Part shown: positions 26,121-36,340 of the stretch, piece by piece
Layout of the letters: each line of letters starts with the position of its first letter
Numbering within the stretch: position 1 is the stretch's first letter
Source: Pseudomonas cichorii
Lineage (GTDB): Bacteria > Pseudomonadota > Gammaproteobacteria > Pseudomonadales > Pseudomonadaceae
Length of the DNA stretch: 64,000 nt
Direction: 5' to 3'
NCBI RefSeq assembly: GCF_015471405.1
Contig: NZ_BLVZ01000001.1
Span: forward strand, 1-64,000
Notes under the pieces: generated by a model
The model's database searches: none
What the model was told of the DNA's origin: nothing
The model's input: only the letters and a program-made list of their open reading frames with translations
Translations under genes and position numbers: made by a program

Positions 26121-27473
26121 CTATGGCGTCTTGCCAGCGCTCGCCGAGCGGCGCTCGTAATGCTCCAGCAATGGCTGGATGCTAATGCCATGCAGTAGGA
26201 TACTCAATGCAACTACCGACAAGGTCATGCCAATGGCGGTATGTACTGCATCTTGCGGTAAACCGTGGGTCAAGGCAAAACACAGATAATACAGACTGCC
26301 GATTCCGCGTATGCCAAACCAGCCGACCAGCGCCTTTTGCCGACGGTCCAGCAGGCGTCGGCTCACCAAAAGCCAGACGCTGGCCGGGCGAATGATGCAG
26401 AACAGCGCCAGGCCAAGGCCGATGGCCCGCCAGTCCCAGTACAACGCCAGTGCCGCGCCCAGCAGGGTAATCAAAAGCACTTCCATCGAACGTTCGATCA
26501 GACTGCCGAATGCCAGCATATCGCCCATCATGATCCCGGCGGCCAATTGCGACTCGCTCAGGTCCTCGCTCTCGGCGACTGTGGCCTTTTCCTGATTGGC
26601 GGTCATATGGCCAATCACCGGTTGGGCTACATGCTCGGAGGGCAAATGGGATTGAGTGATGCGTGCTTCGGCCTGCCTCAAGCCGAACCCGGCCGCGAAT
26701 ACCGAGAGAAAACCAAAGGCACCTGCGCCTTCTGCAACCACGTAAGACAAGGCAATCAAGGCCAGAGCCAGGAAATCATTGGGTGAGGTCGTGCTGTCTG
26801 CATTCCTGATCCGCAGGAAGATCATCAGATGCCCGACGCCACGGCCCATGCCGTAACCGATCAACATGCCGGCCGGCACGCCCCAGACCAGGCTCTTGAC
26901 TGCCCAGTGCTGAACCCATCCGGCTTCCAGACCGCCATTGCTCATATACAACAAGGCAAAGATCACGAACGGAAACGCAGTGCCATCGTTCATGCCAGCC
27001 TCACCGGAAAGCCCGAAACGCAAGCGATCCTGATCCTGGGCATTGGTCACCTGCACCAGCCCCGCCAGTACCGGATCGGTGGGCGAAAGCATGGCACCCA
27101 GCAGCAGCGAGATACCCCATGACAGACCGAACAGGTAGTGCGCGGCCAGGCAAGTACCAGCAATCGTGGCAAGCATCACCGGCCCGGCCAGCCAATACGC
27201 CGAATGCCAGGCTTTGCTGCGCAGTGGCTGTCGCAACTTGATCCCGGTATTGAACAGCGAAAACAGCACTGCAACCTCGGTCAGACGTTCCAGCCAGTGT
27301 CTGGCTTCATGGACATCCAGCTTCAGCATCTCCAGCCCCATCGGCCCAATCGCGAAACCGAACGCCAGGCACACCGCCGATGTCGTGACCGGCAACCAGC
27401 GCAAGAAGGATGAGGTCAGTGCCAGCAGCATCAACAACGCGCCGAGCACCGTCATGCAGATCGTGAAGCTCAT
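26121..27473 (-). CDS. CPA1-family cation:proton antiporter
   Basis: This encodes 450 residues with about 11-12 transmembrane helices. CPA1 landmarks are GAMLSPTDPVLAG near the middle, with the Pro-Thr-Asp-Pro core, and SGEAGMNDGTAFP, which holds the paired Asn-Asp of the ion site. Such inner-membrane proteins exchange Na+ or K+ for H+ and serve pH and salt balance. A hydrophilic insert with a His and acidic stretch lies around residues 275-310. The gene is divergent from ridA with a 203-base intergenic region and seems single. Confidence 0.85.
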   Translation of the reverse strand: MSFTICMTVLGALLMLLALTSSFLRWLPVTTSAVCLAFGFAIGPMGLEMLKLDVHEARHWLERLTEVAVLFSLFNTGIKLRQPLRSKAWHSAYWLAGPVMLATIAGTCLAAHYLFGLSWGISLLLGAMLSPTDPVLAGLVQVTNAQDQDRLRFGLSGEAGMNDGTAFPFVIFALLYMSNGGLEAGWVQHWAVKSLVWGVPAGMLIGYGMGRGVGHLMIFLRIRNADSTTSPNDFLALALIALSYVVAEGAGAFGFLSVFAAGFGLRQAEARITQSHLPSEHVAQPVIGHMTANQEKATVAESEDLSESQLAAGIMMGDMLAFGSLIERSMEVLLITLLGAALALYWDWRAIGLGLALFCIIRPASVWLLVSRRLLDRRQKALVGWFGIRGIGSLYYLCFALTHGLPQDAVHTAIGMTLSVVALSILLHGISIQPLLEHYERRSASAGKTP

Positions 27474-27676
27474 AGAGGCATGCCCATCGCAATCGGGTGA
27501 CGTATGGTCTTGTGACTGTGGGGTGACGGGTTAGTTGAGAGAATCTGACAGTGGGAGGGGCATGCTGCCGAGGGGCGTTGAGTGTGAGACGCTTGTTGGC
27601 CGGTCGTTGTAAACTTGCCGCGTCAAAGGCGTTGCTCAATAAACGCCGCCCTTTTACTCATTCAAGCAAGGTACCC

Positions 27677-28057
27677 ATGGCCAGCCAGGACATCACATTT
27701 ATCCCCGATCCCGACGCCACATCCATTTCTTCCGACGTTGCCGGCTTCGGTGGCTTGCTGGTTTCCACCCAGATTCCCACACGCGCCGACGGCAGCCTGG
27801 AGTTGGGCGGCATCGTCGAGCAGAGCGAATGCACCTTGCAGGCACTCAAGGTTGCGCTGGAACGTGCGGGCAGTTCCATGGATCGGGTGTTGCACCTGAC
27901 CATCTACCTCACCGACATGGCTGACCGTGCTGCTTTCAATGAGGTCTACCAGCGCTTCTTCGCCAAGCCCTGGCCGGTGCGTGCTGCGGTTGGCGTGGCG
28001 GCATTGGCAGTAGAAGGCATGCGCGTTGAAGTGACGGCGATGGCCGCCAAGGCATAA
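27677..28057 (+). CDS. RidA/YjgF-family enamine/imine deaminase
   Basis: This encodes 126 residues from ATG 27677, with AAGG upstream; the open frame extends further 5' but homologues start here. The RidA fold is clear, ending with PVRAAVGVAAL (Arg102, the substrate carboxylate ligand) and MRVEVTAMA (the conserved Glu). These proteins hydrolyse reactive enamine/imine intermediates released by PLP enzymes. They form trimers in the cytosol. Not every paralogue is a deaminase, but the key arginine is present. Single gene, followed by a REP pair. Confidence 0.85.
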   Translation: MASQDITFIPDPDATSISSDVAGFGGLLVSTQIPTRADGSLELGGIVEQSECTLQALKVALERAGSSMDRVLHLTIYLTDMADRAAFNEVYQRFFAKPWPVRAAVGVAALAVEGMRVEVTAMAAKA

Positions 28058-28062
28058 CGCCG

Positions 28063-28150
28063 GTAGGAGCGAATTTATTCGCGAAAGGCCAGTACATTCC
28101 ATAAAGATTCATCGCCTGGAATTCTGTCTCGCGAATGAATTCGCTCCTAC
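28063..28150. repeat. Inverted pair of Pseudomonas REP elements
   Basis: GTAGGAGCGAATTTATTCGC begins at 28063 and its inverted partner GCGAATGAATTCGCTCCTAC ends at 28150, with about 44 bases between. This is the common extragenic palindrome of Pseudomonas genomes, here between the convergent ridA and HD-GYP genes. Confidence 0.9.
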
Positions 28151-28162
28151 GGCGCCAAAGAC

Positions 28163-29359
28163 TCAATGTGTCACGCTTTCAGGCGACCCCGCCCACAAAT
28201 GGTCCAGGTTCTTGAATCCCCAGTTCTTCGCGCATTCGCGGCTGACGATTCTGTCCTCGCCAGCCTGTGTGGAGAGATCTATCAGGGTGTGGGCGATGGG
28301 CATCTTGCACAAGGCCGAGTAGAACACTTTGACCTTGGGCGTCAGCAGCGAAGTCTTGTTCTGCTCCATCACGATGCCCAGGTTGCCGCTTTCCAGGCGC
28401 ACCAGTGAGCCCACCGGGTAGATGCCGACGCATTTGACGAAGGCCTGGAAGATCTTTTCGTCAAAATGCCCGGTCCACTCGGCCATTCTGCTGATCGATT
28501 CGGCCGGGCTCCAGCAGGCTTTGTAGGGGCGATCGGAAGTAATGGCGTCATAAACGTCGCAAATGGCGCCCATTCTGGCAAACAGGCTGATCTGTGAACC
28601 CGCGAGCCGGTCAGGGTAGCCGCTGCCATCGAAACGTTCGTGGTGGTGCAGGCATACATCCAGCACCCGGGGGCTGAAGTGTTTGCTTTCACCCAGCAAC
28701 TGACAGCCGAGTTCGGGATGCTTGCGAACGATTGCAAACTCTTCGTCGCTGAGTTTCCCGGGCTTGCTGAGGATGGCCGATGGTATTGCCAGCTTGCCGA
28801 CATCATGCAGCAGGCCTGCCAGGCCAGCTTCCTTGACCAGGCTTTCGGGCAAGGCCAGTTGACGAGCCAGGGCAATCATCAACCCAGCCACGGCAACCGA
28901 ATGCATGTAAGTGTACTCATCAGCGCTTCTCAACCGTGCCAGGCTGAGCAGTGCATCGGGATGGCGCGCCAATGAGTCCGAAATGTCGTCGATCAGGTCG
29001 CCCATGTCTTCCAGCTCGGCGATCCGGCCCATGCGCACATCGCTGAATATCCGGGCCACTGCGGCCTTGGAGCGCAGGCAGAGCTCTCTGGCGTAGCCGA
29101 TTTCTTCTGCCAATTCGCAAGGCTGGTTCTGTCGGGGTGGCGAGGAGGGGGTCTTGCTCTTGTTGACGGGCTCTATATCGAGGCCTCTGCTGCCATCGAT
29201 CCACAGTCGGGTGATGCTGGAGCTGCGGATGCGTTGCAGGTCGCTTTCATGCTTGAGCAGAAAGCTGCTGGTCCAGAAAGAGTGGTCGGCGCGCAAGTCG
29301 CACAGTTCGTGTACATACATGCCGAGACGAAGCTCGGTGACGGGAATGTGTTTGAGCAC
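28163..29359 (-). CDS. HD-GYP domain cyclic-di-GMP phosphodiesterase
   Basis: This encodes 398 residues. The N-terminus (MLKHIPVTELRLGMYVHEL) is the DUF3391 region found ahead of many HD-GYP domains. The catalytic domain carries H153, the HD pair at 185-186 in LLHDVGKLAIP, and HHERFDGSGYP at 239-249, so both the metal site and the GYP loop are intact. It should hydrolyse c-di-GMP and so favour motility over biofilm. It is cytosolic. It follows the chemoreceptor gene by 70 bases on the same strand and may be cotranscribed. Confidence 0.9.
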   Translation of the reverse strand: MLKHIPVTELRLGMYVHELCDLRADHSFWTSSFLLKHESDLQRIRSSSITRLWIDGSRGLDIEPVNKSKTPSSPPRQNQPCELAEEIGYARELCLRSKAAVARIFSDVRMGRIAELEDMGDLIDDISDSLARHPDALLSLARLRSADEYTYMHSVAVAGLMIALARQLALPESLVKEAGLAGLLHDVGKLAIPSAILSKPGKLSDEEFAIVRKHPELGCQLLGESKHFSPRVLDVCLHHHERFDGSGYPDRLAGSQISLFARMGAICDVYDAITSDRPYKACWSPAESISRMAEWTGHFDEKIFQAFVKCVGIYPVGSLVRLESGNLGIVMEQNKTSLLTPKVKVFYSALCKMPIAHTLIDLSTQAGEDRIVSRECAKNWGFKNLDHLWAGSPESVTH

Positions 29360-29429
29360 GATAAATACCTGCTTTGGCTTGATCGTGAATCAGCAGAACA
29401 TTCATCCCTTGATTGTTCAGACGTGTTCG

Positions 29430-31052
29430 TTAAACGGAGAACCGGGAAACCAGTCGGTTCAGGTCGACAGCCAGCCTGGAAAGCTCATGGCTGGCCGTTG
29501 AGGTCTGATCGGCAGCCGAGGAGCTTTGCACCGACAGATTCCTGATGCTGACCAGGTTCTCATCGACGGATCGCGCCACATGGGCCTGTTCTTCGGACGC
29601 GGTGGCGATCAGCAGGTTGCGCTCGTTGATCTGGGAGATGGCGGTAGTGATTTCCTTTATTGCGGCCCCGGATTCCTGGGCGATCAGCAAGGTCGCATCG
29701 GCTTCTTCACTGCTTTGTTTCATCGATTGCACGGCCAGGGTCGAATCCTTCTGGATGCCCTGGATCATCTGCTCGATTTCCTGAGTCGAGGATTGAGTAC
29801 GGTGGGCCAGAGCCCGGACTTCGTCAGCCACCACTGCGAAGCCGCGGCCTTGTTCACCTGCGCGAGCCGCCTCGATTGCCGCATTGAGTGCCAACAGATT
29901 GGTCTGCTCTGCAATGGCACGAATGACGTCCAGTACCTTGGCGATGTTCTGCGCCTGATTGGCCAGACCTTCGACTTCGGTGCTGGTGCGGTCGACCGTA
30001 GCGCTGAGTTTTTCGAGCGCGCCGATGGTTTTGCTGACACATTCCTGTCCGGTTTTTGCCGAGCGTTCCGAGGCCTGAGTGGATTCCGAGGCGGACACCG
30101 CATTGCGGGCGACCTCTTCAATGGCTGCGGTCATCTCATTTACAGCGGTGGCTGCCTGTTCGGTTTCCATGGATTGACGCTGGATGCCGTTTGTCGACTC
30201 CTGAGTGATCGAACTCATTTCCTCTGCCGCCGAAGCCAGAAGGCCGGAGGAATCGGAGATATGTTGAATGGTACTTTTCAGGCTGGAGAGCATGGTCGCA
30301 GTTGCACTTTGCAACTCTGTCAGCTCATCGGCACCGGTAATTTCCACATGGGTGTGTAAATCACCTTCGGCAATGCGTTGGGTGGTTTCAAGCAGTGCCT
30401 TGACGGGGCGAGCGATACTGCGGGTAAAAACGGTCGCGACCAGGATTGTCACGATAACGGCAATGACAATAAATACGATCGAGAATGTCACCCCGTTTTC
30501 ATAAGCGGTGTTTGCTGCGCTGCCTGATTGCTCCGAAATCTTGACATTGACCTCTATCAAGGCCTCTATGGACGATTGCAGTGCCTTGGCTTGCGGGCTG
30601 CTGGTGTCCCGGATAAAGACGAAGAGTTCGTTGTTGGTCTTGGTCTTGCTGAGTTCCATCAACTCATCGATCTTGGCGATATAGGCCTGAGCATTGGCTT
30701 TGACCTGACGATAGACCTGCTCTTCGGTGTCGTTGGATACCATGGGGGCATAGTTGTCGGTCATCTGAATCAGTGTGTTTTTCAGACCTTTCAACTTGTC
30801 CAGAGAGGCGCTGCTCTGCCGGTCTTCATCCATCACGAATCGCCGGGCATCCAGGCGGTAGAGCAGGCCTGCGGTCTCGATTCTTCCAGCCTGTCTTACG
30901 CTGGGCAGCAGGTCGGTCTGCAACTTGCGTACGGAGTTATGGAGGCTATCCATCTTGTAAAGAACAGTTCCTCCCAAGCCTATGAGAAGCAGGCATATAA
31001 GGCCGAAACTGAGAAGGGCGCGCGTATTCAACCGGATATTTCTTATTTTCAT
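29430..31052 (-). CDS. Methyl-accepting chemotaxis protein with four-helix sensor
   Basis: This encodes 540 residues. Helix 1 spans residues 13-33 and helix 2 residues 189-209, enclosing a periplasmic helical sensor of about 155 residues that looks like a four-helix-bundle MCP domain. A HAMP domain follows (about 210-262). The cytoplasmic hairpin tip with [20 protein letters not shown] is fully conserved and contacts CheA/CheW. No C-terminal pentapeptide for CheR docking is seen. The ligand is unknown. The gene is adjacent to the HD-GYP enzyme, both concerned with motility. Confidence 0.92.
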   Translation of the reverse strand: MKIRNIRLNTRALLSFGLICLLLIGLGGTVLYKMDSLHNSVRKLQTDLLPSVRQAGRIETAGLLYRLDARRFVMDEDRQSSASLDKLKGLKNTLIQMTDNYAPMVSNDTEEQVYRQVKANAQAYIAKIDELMELSKTKTNNELFVFIRDTSSPQAKALQSSIEALIEVNVKISEQSGSAANTAYENGVTFSIVFIVIAVIVTILVATVFTRSIARPVKALLETTQRIAEGDLHTHVEITGADELTELQSATATMLSSLKSTIQHISDSSGLLASAAEEMSSITQESTNGIQRQSMETEQAATAVNEMTAAIEEVARNAVSASESTQASERSAKTGQECVSKTIGALEKLSATVDRTSTEVEGLANQAQNIAKVLDVIRAIAEQTNLLALNAAIEAARAGEQGRGFAVVADEVRALAHRTQSSTQEIEQMIQGIQKDSTLAVQSMKQSSEEADATLLIAQESGAAIKEITTAISQINERNLLIATASEEQAHVARSVDENLVSIRNLSVQSSSAADQTSTASHELSRLAVDLNRLVSRFSV

Positions 31053-31341
31053 TTTTGGATCCTCTTTGCCCCTGTTAGAGCAGCAGCCAACAATCGATCG
31101 CGTGGCAACGTGATATCACTGTAGGTGCTGTGATGTGAAAAAAACATAGTGGGCAAAGAAAACTTTTATTGCGTAAATGCACTATCAATTGAATCTATTA
31201 ATTCAAGTTTTCCTGAAAGTAGACGTGAGGATGCGATAGGCAGTGTCGACGCCAACTGTCTATCGCTATGAAGGGTTATAAAGTTTCATATTTAAGTGAA
31301 TGGGAATGTTTTATAGAGTGTCATTAATTTGCCGTCAATAA

Positions 31342-32712
31342 TTAAGCGGCGGATTGATCCGTGGCAGGAAATATCATGCTGAAACAGGTATAAGTTCCCG
31401 GTGTACTTTGCACTGTTACATGCCCTTCATGCAGGCTCATGATGGAGCGTACGATTGCCAGTCCCAACCCGGTACCGCCCTGATGCCGCGAACGGCTGGC
31501 ATGGACCCGGTAAAAGCGGTCGAACAGGCGTGGCAGATGTTCGGCCTCGATACCCTCACCGGTGTTGCCGACGTGGAGCGAAACCCGATCCTGTTGCTGT
31601 TCAAGGCTGATGTCGATTGTGCTTCCTTCAGGGCTGTGCCTTATGGCGTTGGAGAGCAGGTTCGAGATGGCCCGCTGGATCATCAGACGCTCGCCGTTTA
31701 TTCGTGCGTGCCCGGTTACCTGTAGGGAAATGGCCTTTTCTTCAGCCGACAAGGCAAACAGTTCGACTACCTTGTCCACTTCTTCCGCCAGATCGATCCG
31801 CGTGAAGGCTATGGGGGCCAGGGGCTGGCTGACGCTGGCCAGGAACAGCATCTGGGACACCATGCGCGACATGCGCTCCAGCTCTTCGGTACAGGATTCA
31901 AGCACCTGCTTGTATTCGCCGGGCGGTCTCTCCCTGGAAAGCGTCACCTGGGCCTTGCCCATCAGGTTGTTCATGGGCGAGCGAAGTTCATGGGCCAGAT
32001 CGTCAGAGAACTGCGTCAACTGCTGAACATCGCTGTCCAGACGGTGCAGCATGAAATTGATCGCATGGGCCAGATTGCTCAGTTCGTCAGGCAGGTCGCT
32101 GGTCTTTACCCGATGCGTGAGGTCGCGTGCCGATATCATTTGCGCCACCTTGCGAAAGGCCCGCAGCGGTTTGAGGCCGCGATGCACCACCCACCAGGCG
32201 ACCGCGCCGACCAGAAGCAGAATCAGCGGCAAGGCGATCAGGGTCGAGGTCATATAAGACTTCAGCAAGGCAATATCGCTTTGCCGGTCGAGAGACAACA
32301 GGACGGTTACCCTCTGTTTATCGCGCAATGGCACCAGCCTTGAGGCAATCAGTACCTTGCCGTTGCTCTGGCTGTCGGCGTTCATGGCCAGAATCTGCGC
32401 TGCCGTTGCATGACCCATGTTGAACAGCACATGAGTTGGATCGTCAGGATCGATGATCGCCAGACTGAAATCGTCATGGCCCATGATCTGGTCACGCAGG
32501 TTATGAGGGTTGAGCATGATATCCGCTCTGCTGGCCGTCTCGGCCAGGCTGTGCTCGATCTGCTTGAGCTTTTCTTCCAGGCTGTTGGTGGCGCGCAGAT
32601 CCAGTTGGCGCGAGATGGCCAGCGAGGCCAGGGTCGCCATGACGATGACCAGGATGGCGCACATCAGGCTGACGGTCAGCCCCAGTTGCATGGACAGCCG
32701 CGTGGGTTTCAT
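31342..32712 (-). CDS. Heavy-metal sensor histidine kinase (CzcS/CopS/CusS type)
   Basis: This encodes 456 residues. Two membrane helices (about 12-33 and 153-176) frame a periplasmic sensor of about 120 residues, then HAMP, dimerisation domain with H241 in [14 protein letters not shown] box [13 protein letters not shown] and G box GTGLGLAIV. This is the heavy-metal kinase architecture. It starts in an ATGA overlap with the response regulator. Placement beside czcCBA favours zinc, cadmium or cobalt sensing, although the protein alone would equally be called CopS. Confidence 0.88.
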   Translation of the reverse strand: MKPTRLSMQLGLTVSLMCAILVIVMATLASLAISRQLDLRATNSLEEKLKQIEHSLAETASRADIMLNPHNLRDQIMGHDDFSLAIIDPDDPTHVLFNMGHATAAQILAMNADSQSNGKVLIASRLVPLRDKQRVTVLLSLDRQSDIALLKSYMTSTLIALPLILLLVGAVAWWVVHRGLKPLRAFRKVAQMISARDLTHRVKTSDLPDELSNLAHAINFMLHRLDSDVQQLTQFSDDLAHELRSPMNNLMGKAQVTLSRERPPGEYKQVLESCTEELERMSRMVSQMLFLASVSQPLAPIAFTRIDLAEEVDKVVELFALSAEEKAISLQVTGHARINGERLMIQRAISNLLSNAIRHSPEGSTIDISLEQQQDRVSLHVGNTGEGIEAEHLPRLFDRFYRVHASRSRHQGGTGLGLAIVRSIMSLHEGHVTVQSTPGTYTCFSMIFPATDQSAA

Positions 32713-33383
32713 TCGCGGGACTCCAGCACATAACCCACGCCGCGCAGGGTATGGATCAGCTTGTTGTCGAACGGGTCATCGATCTTGGCCCGCAGGCGGC
32801 GGATGGAAACTTCAACCACGTTGGTATCGCAATCGAAGTTCATGTCCCACACCAGGGAAATGATCTGAGTGCGCGACAGAACCTCGCCGCTGTGACGCAT
32901 CAACAAATGCAGAAGGGCGAACTCCTTGGTCGTCAGGTCAATACGCTGCTTGCCCCGGAATGCACGATGCCGGCCCTGATCGAGTTCCAGGTCCGCTACC
33001 TGCAACACCTGAGGCACGTTGGCCTGATCGCTGCGTCGCATCAGGGTGCGAATCCTTGCAAGCAGTTCAGGAAACTCGAAGGGCTTGACCAGATAGTCGT
33101 CCGCTCCCGATTCCAGGCCTTTGATCTTTTCATCGAGGCGACCACGGGCGGTCACGATCATGACCCGGGTGTTACTGGTCTTGCGCAGTTGTGCCAGGAC
33201 ATCCCAGCCATCCATGCCAGGCAGGTTGATGTCCAGAATGACAACGTCATAGATCTGTTGTTGTGCCAGGCAAAGGCCGTCAATTCCTGTTGCGGCGATA
33301 TCGACGATATAGCCGCTTTCGGTCAGGCCCTGATGCATGTACTCGGCAGTTTTCGGCTCGTCCTCGACCACAAGGATTCGCAT
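32709..33383 (-). CDS. Heavy-metal response regulator, OmpR family (CzcR/CopR type)
   Basis: This encodes 224 residues. The receiver domain has D51 as phosphoacceptor ([15 protein letters not shown]) and the conserved Lys in [15 protein letters not shown] winged-helix OmpR DNA-binding domain follows ([27 protein letters not shown]). It is divergent from czcC across about 300 bases, and the gene pair with the kinase is coupled by ATGA. It is the expected activator of czcCBA and probably of the DUF2790 gene at 39665, since both carry the same dyad. Confidence 0.9.
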   Translation of the reverse strand: MRILVVEDEPKTAEYMHQGLTESGYIVDIAATGIDGLCLAQQQIYDVVILDINLPGMDGWDVLAQLRKTSNTRVMIVTARGRLDEKIKGLESGADDYLVKPFEFPELLARIRTLMRRSDQANVPQVLQVADLELDQGRHRAFRGKQRIDLTTKEFALLHLLMRHSGEVLSRTQIISLVWDMNFDCDTNVVEVSIRRLRAKIDDPFDNKLIHTLRGVGYVLESRE

Positions 33384-33565
33384 GGTTGAATATCCTGTTT
33401 GAGTAAATCGGTGAGTGAATAATCTCCAATACCCTGGAAGGCTATTCGTGAGTGCGTTTTTTCATTGCAAGATGCTGGCGTGCAGGATTCTGGAGTCTGT
33501 AGCGGCTACAGGGTCAACCTGATTTCGTGGATTACTTTAAGGCCAAAGTCTCGTGCTTTTTGCAG

Positions 33566-33620
33566 ATAACGAAATTGTAATTTTCCAGCAACCCCACTGA
33601 TAACTGCGATTCCCTAAAGT
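33566..33620 (+). promoter_or_regulatory. Candidate response-regulator box and -10 of czcCBA
   Basis: ATAACGAAATTGTAAT (33566-33581) resembles the dyad ATTAC-N6-GTAAT. It is followed after exactly 33 bases by TAAAGT (33615-33620), a plausible -10. The same box, spacing and -10 arrangement recur before the DUF2790 gene at 39665. Binding by the adjacent CzcR/CopR-type regulator is inferred. Confidence 0.6.
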
Positions 33621-33680
33621 CCCTGCGTCAACCTCGGCAGCACATGCTTGCCGGTGCAATCGCCGATCAGGCGTGGATTT

Positions 33681-34988
33681 ATGCAAGTGGGGAAGTACAA
33701 CGTGCGCGGCTATCGAATCTTGAACAGTCCACCGGGCAGCAAGCCCGGCAGAATGAAAATGGGCCTTGCCTGTGTGCTGTTCCTGGCGGCTTGCAGCCAG
33801 AGCGCGACGGCTGCACAAGCACAGGTCATCAATCTTTCCGAAGCGCTGGACACAGCCTTTTCCATGAACCCGGATCTGGCTGCCGCTCGCAGGGAAATCG
33901 ACATCGCCCAGGGGGAAAGGCAGCAGGCAGGATTGATACCCAACCCCGAGTTGTCATGGGAGATGGAAGACACCCGCAAGGCGACCAGCACCACGACCAT
34001 CGCCATCAGTCAGGCACTGGAACTGGGTGGCAAGCGAGGTGCCCGGATCGATGTCGCCAGCCGCGCCCAGGATGTCGCTGCACTTGAACTTGAACAACGT
34101 GGCAACGCTTTACGCGGCGATGTGGTCCAGGCCTTTTTTGCTGCCTTGCGGGCGCAGGCCGGGCTGGATCTTGCGCTGGAGTCCCAGGCCTTGGCCGAGC
34201 GCGGGCTTCAGGTTGCCGAAGGCCGGATTCGTGCCGGCAAATCGTCGCCTGTAGAAGCCACTCGCGCTCAGGTGCAACTGGCCGAAACCCGTTTGCAGGT
34301 GCGTCAGGCTCAGATCGCCAAGTCGGGCGCCTGGCGTGAACTGTCCCGGATCATGGGCCAGTCGCAGAGCTCTTTCGAGCGTCTGCAATCCCCGAACCTG
34401 TCGCCGGGCAAGGCGCCTCACGCGCCGACCCTGTTGAATGAAATCAAGCAGACCGCCGAGCTGCGCCTGGCTGAAACGCGCATAGCACTGGGCGAAGCGC
34501 AACTGGGTTCACAGAAGGCGCAACGCATTCCCAATCTCACCGTCAGCGTGGGCAGCCAATACAGTCGAGAGGAACGCGAGCGGGTCAATGTCGTCGGCTT
34601 TTCCGTGCCGATTCCACTGTTCGACCGCAATCAGGGCAATGTCCTGGCGGCAGCACGCCGGGCCGATCAGTCCCGTGACCTGCGCAACTCCGTTGAGTTG
34701 AAGCTGCGTACCCAGACGCAACTTGCGCTGGATCAGTGGGACACGGCAGCCCAAGAGGCCGAGTCGTTCACCAAGGTCATCCTGCCGGCCGCTCAACAAG
34801 CCGTCGATACCGCGACCCGTGGATTCGAGATGGGCAAGTTCGGTTTTCTTGAAGTGCTCGATGCGCAGCGCACCTTGATTGCTGCACGCAGCCAATACCT
34901 GGAGTCGTTGGCCCGTGCGGCTGATGCACGGGTTGCCATCGAACGCATCTACGGCGATTCGGGCCGTTTTCTCACTCAACTTCAATAG
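33681..34988 (+). CDS. czcC: Outer-membrane channel of the CzcCBA metal efflux pump
   Basis: This encodes 435 residues if ATG 33681 (AGG nine bases upstream) is used; ATG 33753 gives a tidier signal peptide (MKMGLACVLFLAACSQSATA) but has a weaker site. The body is a TolC-family protein: INLSEALDTAFSMNPDL at the start of repeat 1, long coiled helices, and GFEMGKFGFLEVLDAQRTL in repeat 2. It forms the outer-membrane duct of the tripartite pump. Gap to czcB is 56 bases. Start position is uncertain; family is not. Confidence 0.85.
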   Translation: MQVGKYNVRGYRILNSPPGSKPGRMKMGLACVLFLAACSQSATAAQAQVINLSEALDTAFSMNPDLAAARREIDIAQGERQQAGLIPNPELSWEMEDTRKATSTTTIAISQALELGGKRGARIDVASRAQDVAALELEQRGNALRGDVVQAFFAALRAQAGLDLALESQALAERGLQVAEGRIRAGKSSPVEATRAQVQLAETRLQVRQAQIAKSGAWRELSRIMGQSQSSFERLQSPNLSPGKAPHAPTLLNEIKQTAELRLAETRIALGEAQLGSQKAQRIPNLTVSVGSQYSREERERVNVVGFSVPIPLFDRNQGNVLAAARRADQSRDLRNSVELKLRTQTQLALDQWDTAAQEAESFTKVILPAAQQAVDTATRGFEMGKFGFLEVLDAQRTLIAARSQYLESLARAADARVAIERIYGDSGRFLTQLQ

Positions 34989-35044
34989 CCAGCGGTGGCC
35001 AGCGACACGGGCGTCAAGCTCAGGATGGCCAATCAGGAGTACTC

Positions 35045-36316
35045 ATGAATAACAAACGCAACATTGCCGCTGTGACGGCAGTGGTGGTCCTCATTGGCCT
35101 GGGCAGTCTGGCCATCGGCGGCGGTCAGTCTTTCTCCAACGCTTCTTCCGATCATGCCCATGAAGACGAGAAGGAATCGTCTCACGCCCATGAACAAGGT
35201 CATGAAGGGGAAGAGCATGACGATCATGGCAAAGCGCAGAAGGCCAAGCCGGCAGAAAAGGATGACCATGGCGATGAAGGCCATGAAGAGGACGGCTTGC
35301 TGGAGTTGAGCGAGGCTCAGATCAAGGCCGCGGGCATAGAGCTGAGTGTTGCAGCCCCTCGCCAGATGAACACTACCGTCTCGTTTCCCGGTGAAATCCG
35401 CTTCGATGAGGATCGCACTTCGCATGTGGTGCCAAGGGTCAGCGGTGTCGTGGAGGAGGTGAAGGCCGATCTGGGGCAGCAGGTCAGAAAAGGCCAGGTC
35501 CTGGCGGTGATTGCCAGCCAGCAGGTTTCGGAACAGCGCAGTGAATTGAGCGCCGCCCAGCGCCGGGTCGAACTGTCCCGCCTGACATTTCAGCGCGAGA
35601 AAAAACTCTGGGAAGACAAGATCTCTGCCGAGCAGGATTACCAGCAGGCTCGTCAGGCCTTGCAGGAGGCGGAAATCGCTCTGACCAATGCCCGACAGAA
35701 AGTCAGTGCCATGGGCGCAGCGGGCAATGCCAGCGGAAATCGCTATGAACTCGTCGCGCCCTTCGATGCCGTGGTCGTGGAAAAGCATATGGGGCTTGGC
35801 GAGGTCGTGAGCGAGAGCAGCAACGCTTTCACGCTTTCGGATCTGTCGCGTGTCTGGGCCACGTTCGGTGTGACTCCCAAGGATCTGGACAAGGTGGTTG
35901 TGGGGCGCAAGGTCAAGGTCAGTTCACCGGACATGAATGCCGAGGTCGAAGGCCAGGTGAGCTATGTCGGTAACCTGCTGGGCGAGCAGAGCAGGGCGGC
36001 AACGGTGCGGGTGAAGCTTGCCAATCCGCAGGGCGCCTGGCGTCCCGGATTATTCGTTTCCATCGCCGTGGCGGCTCAGACCAGCGAGGTCGCGATCAGC
36101 ATTCCCGAGGAAGCGATTCAGACAATCGAAGAAAAACCTTCTGTCTTTGTACGTATACCCCAGGGGTTCCAGGTCCAGCCTGTCACGCTCGGGCGTAGCG
36201 ACAGCGGGTATGTGGAGGTTCTCAAGGGGCTGGCAGTCGATACACAAGTCGCAACCGCCGGCAGTTTCGTCCTCAAGTCGGAGCTGGGCAAGGGCTCGGC
36301 CGAGCATGCCCATTGA
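35045..36316 (+). CDS. czcB: Periplasmic adaptor of the CzcCBA pump with His/Asp/Glu-rich N-terminus
   Basis: This encodes 423 residues. After an N-terminal membrane anchor (residues 7-29) comes a stretch of about 55 residues loaded with His, Asp and Glu (for example HAHEDEKESSHAHEQGHEGE). This segment suits metal capture and is common in CzcB. The adaptor body follows: barrel-sandwich segment with PRVSGVVEEVKADLGQQVRKG, helical hairpin (residues about 155-210) and the membrane-fusion beta barrel. It bridges CzcA and CzcC and may hand metal to the pump. Confidence 0.9.
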   Translation: MNNKRNIAAVTAVVVLIGLGSLAIGGGQSFSNASSDHAHEDEKESSHAHEQGHEGEEHDDHGKAQKAKPAEKDDHGDEGHEEDGLLELSEAQIKAAGIELSVAAPRQMNTTVSFPGEIRFDEDRTSHVVPRVSGVVEEVKADLGQQVRKGQVLAVIASQQVSEQRSELSAAQRRVELSRLTFQREKKLWEDKISAEQDYQQARQALQEAEIALTNARQKVSAMGAAGNASGNRYELVAPFDAVVVEKHMGLGEVVSESSNAFTLSDLSRVWATFGVTPKDLDKVVVGRKVKVSSPDMNAEVEGQVSYVGNLLGEQSRAATVRVKLANPQGAWRPGLFVSIAVAAQTSEVAISIPEEAIQTIEEKPSVFVRIPQGFQVQPVTLGRSDSGYVEVLKGLAVDTQVATAGSFVLKSELGKGSAEHAH

Positions 36317-36340
36317 TCCGCTACGCACGAGAACTCTCCC

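Noticed and set aside
31233..31266. 12-bp imperfect inverted repeat upstream of the chemoreceptor gene
   Set aside because: A stem can be drawn, but there is no T-run, no known operator match and no clear promoter relation, so no function is claimed.
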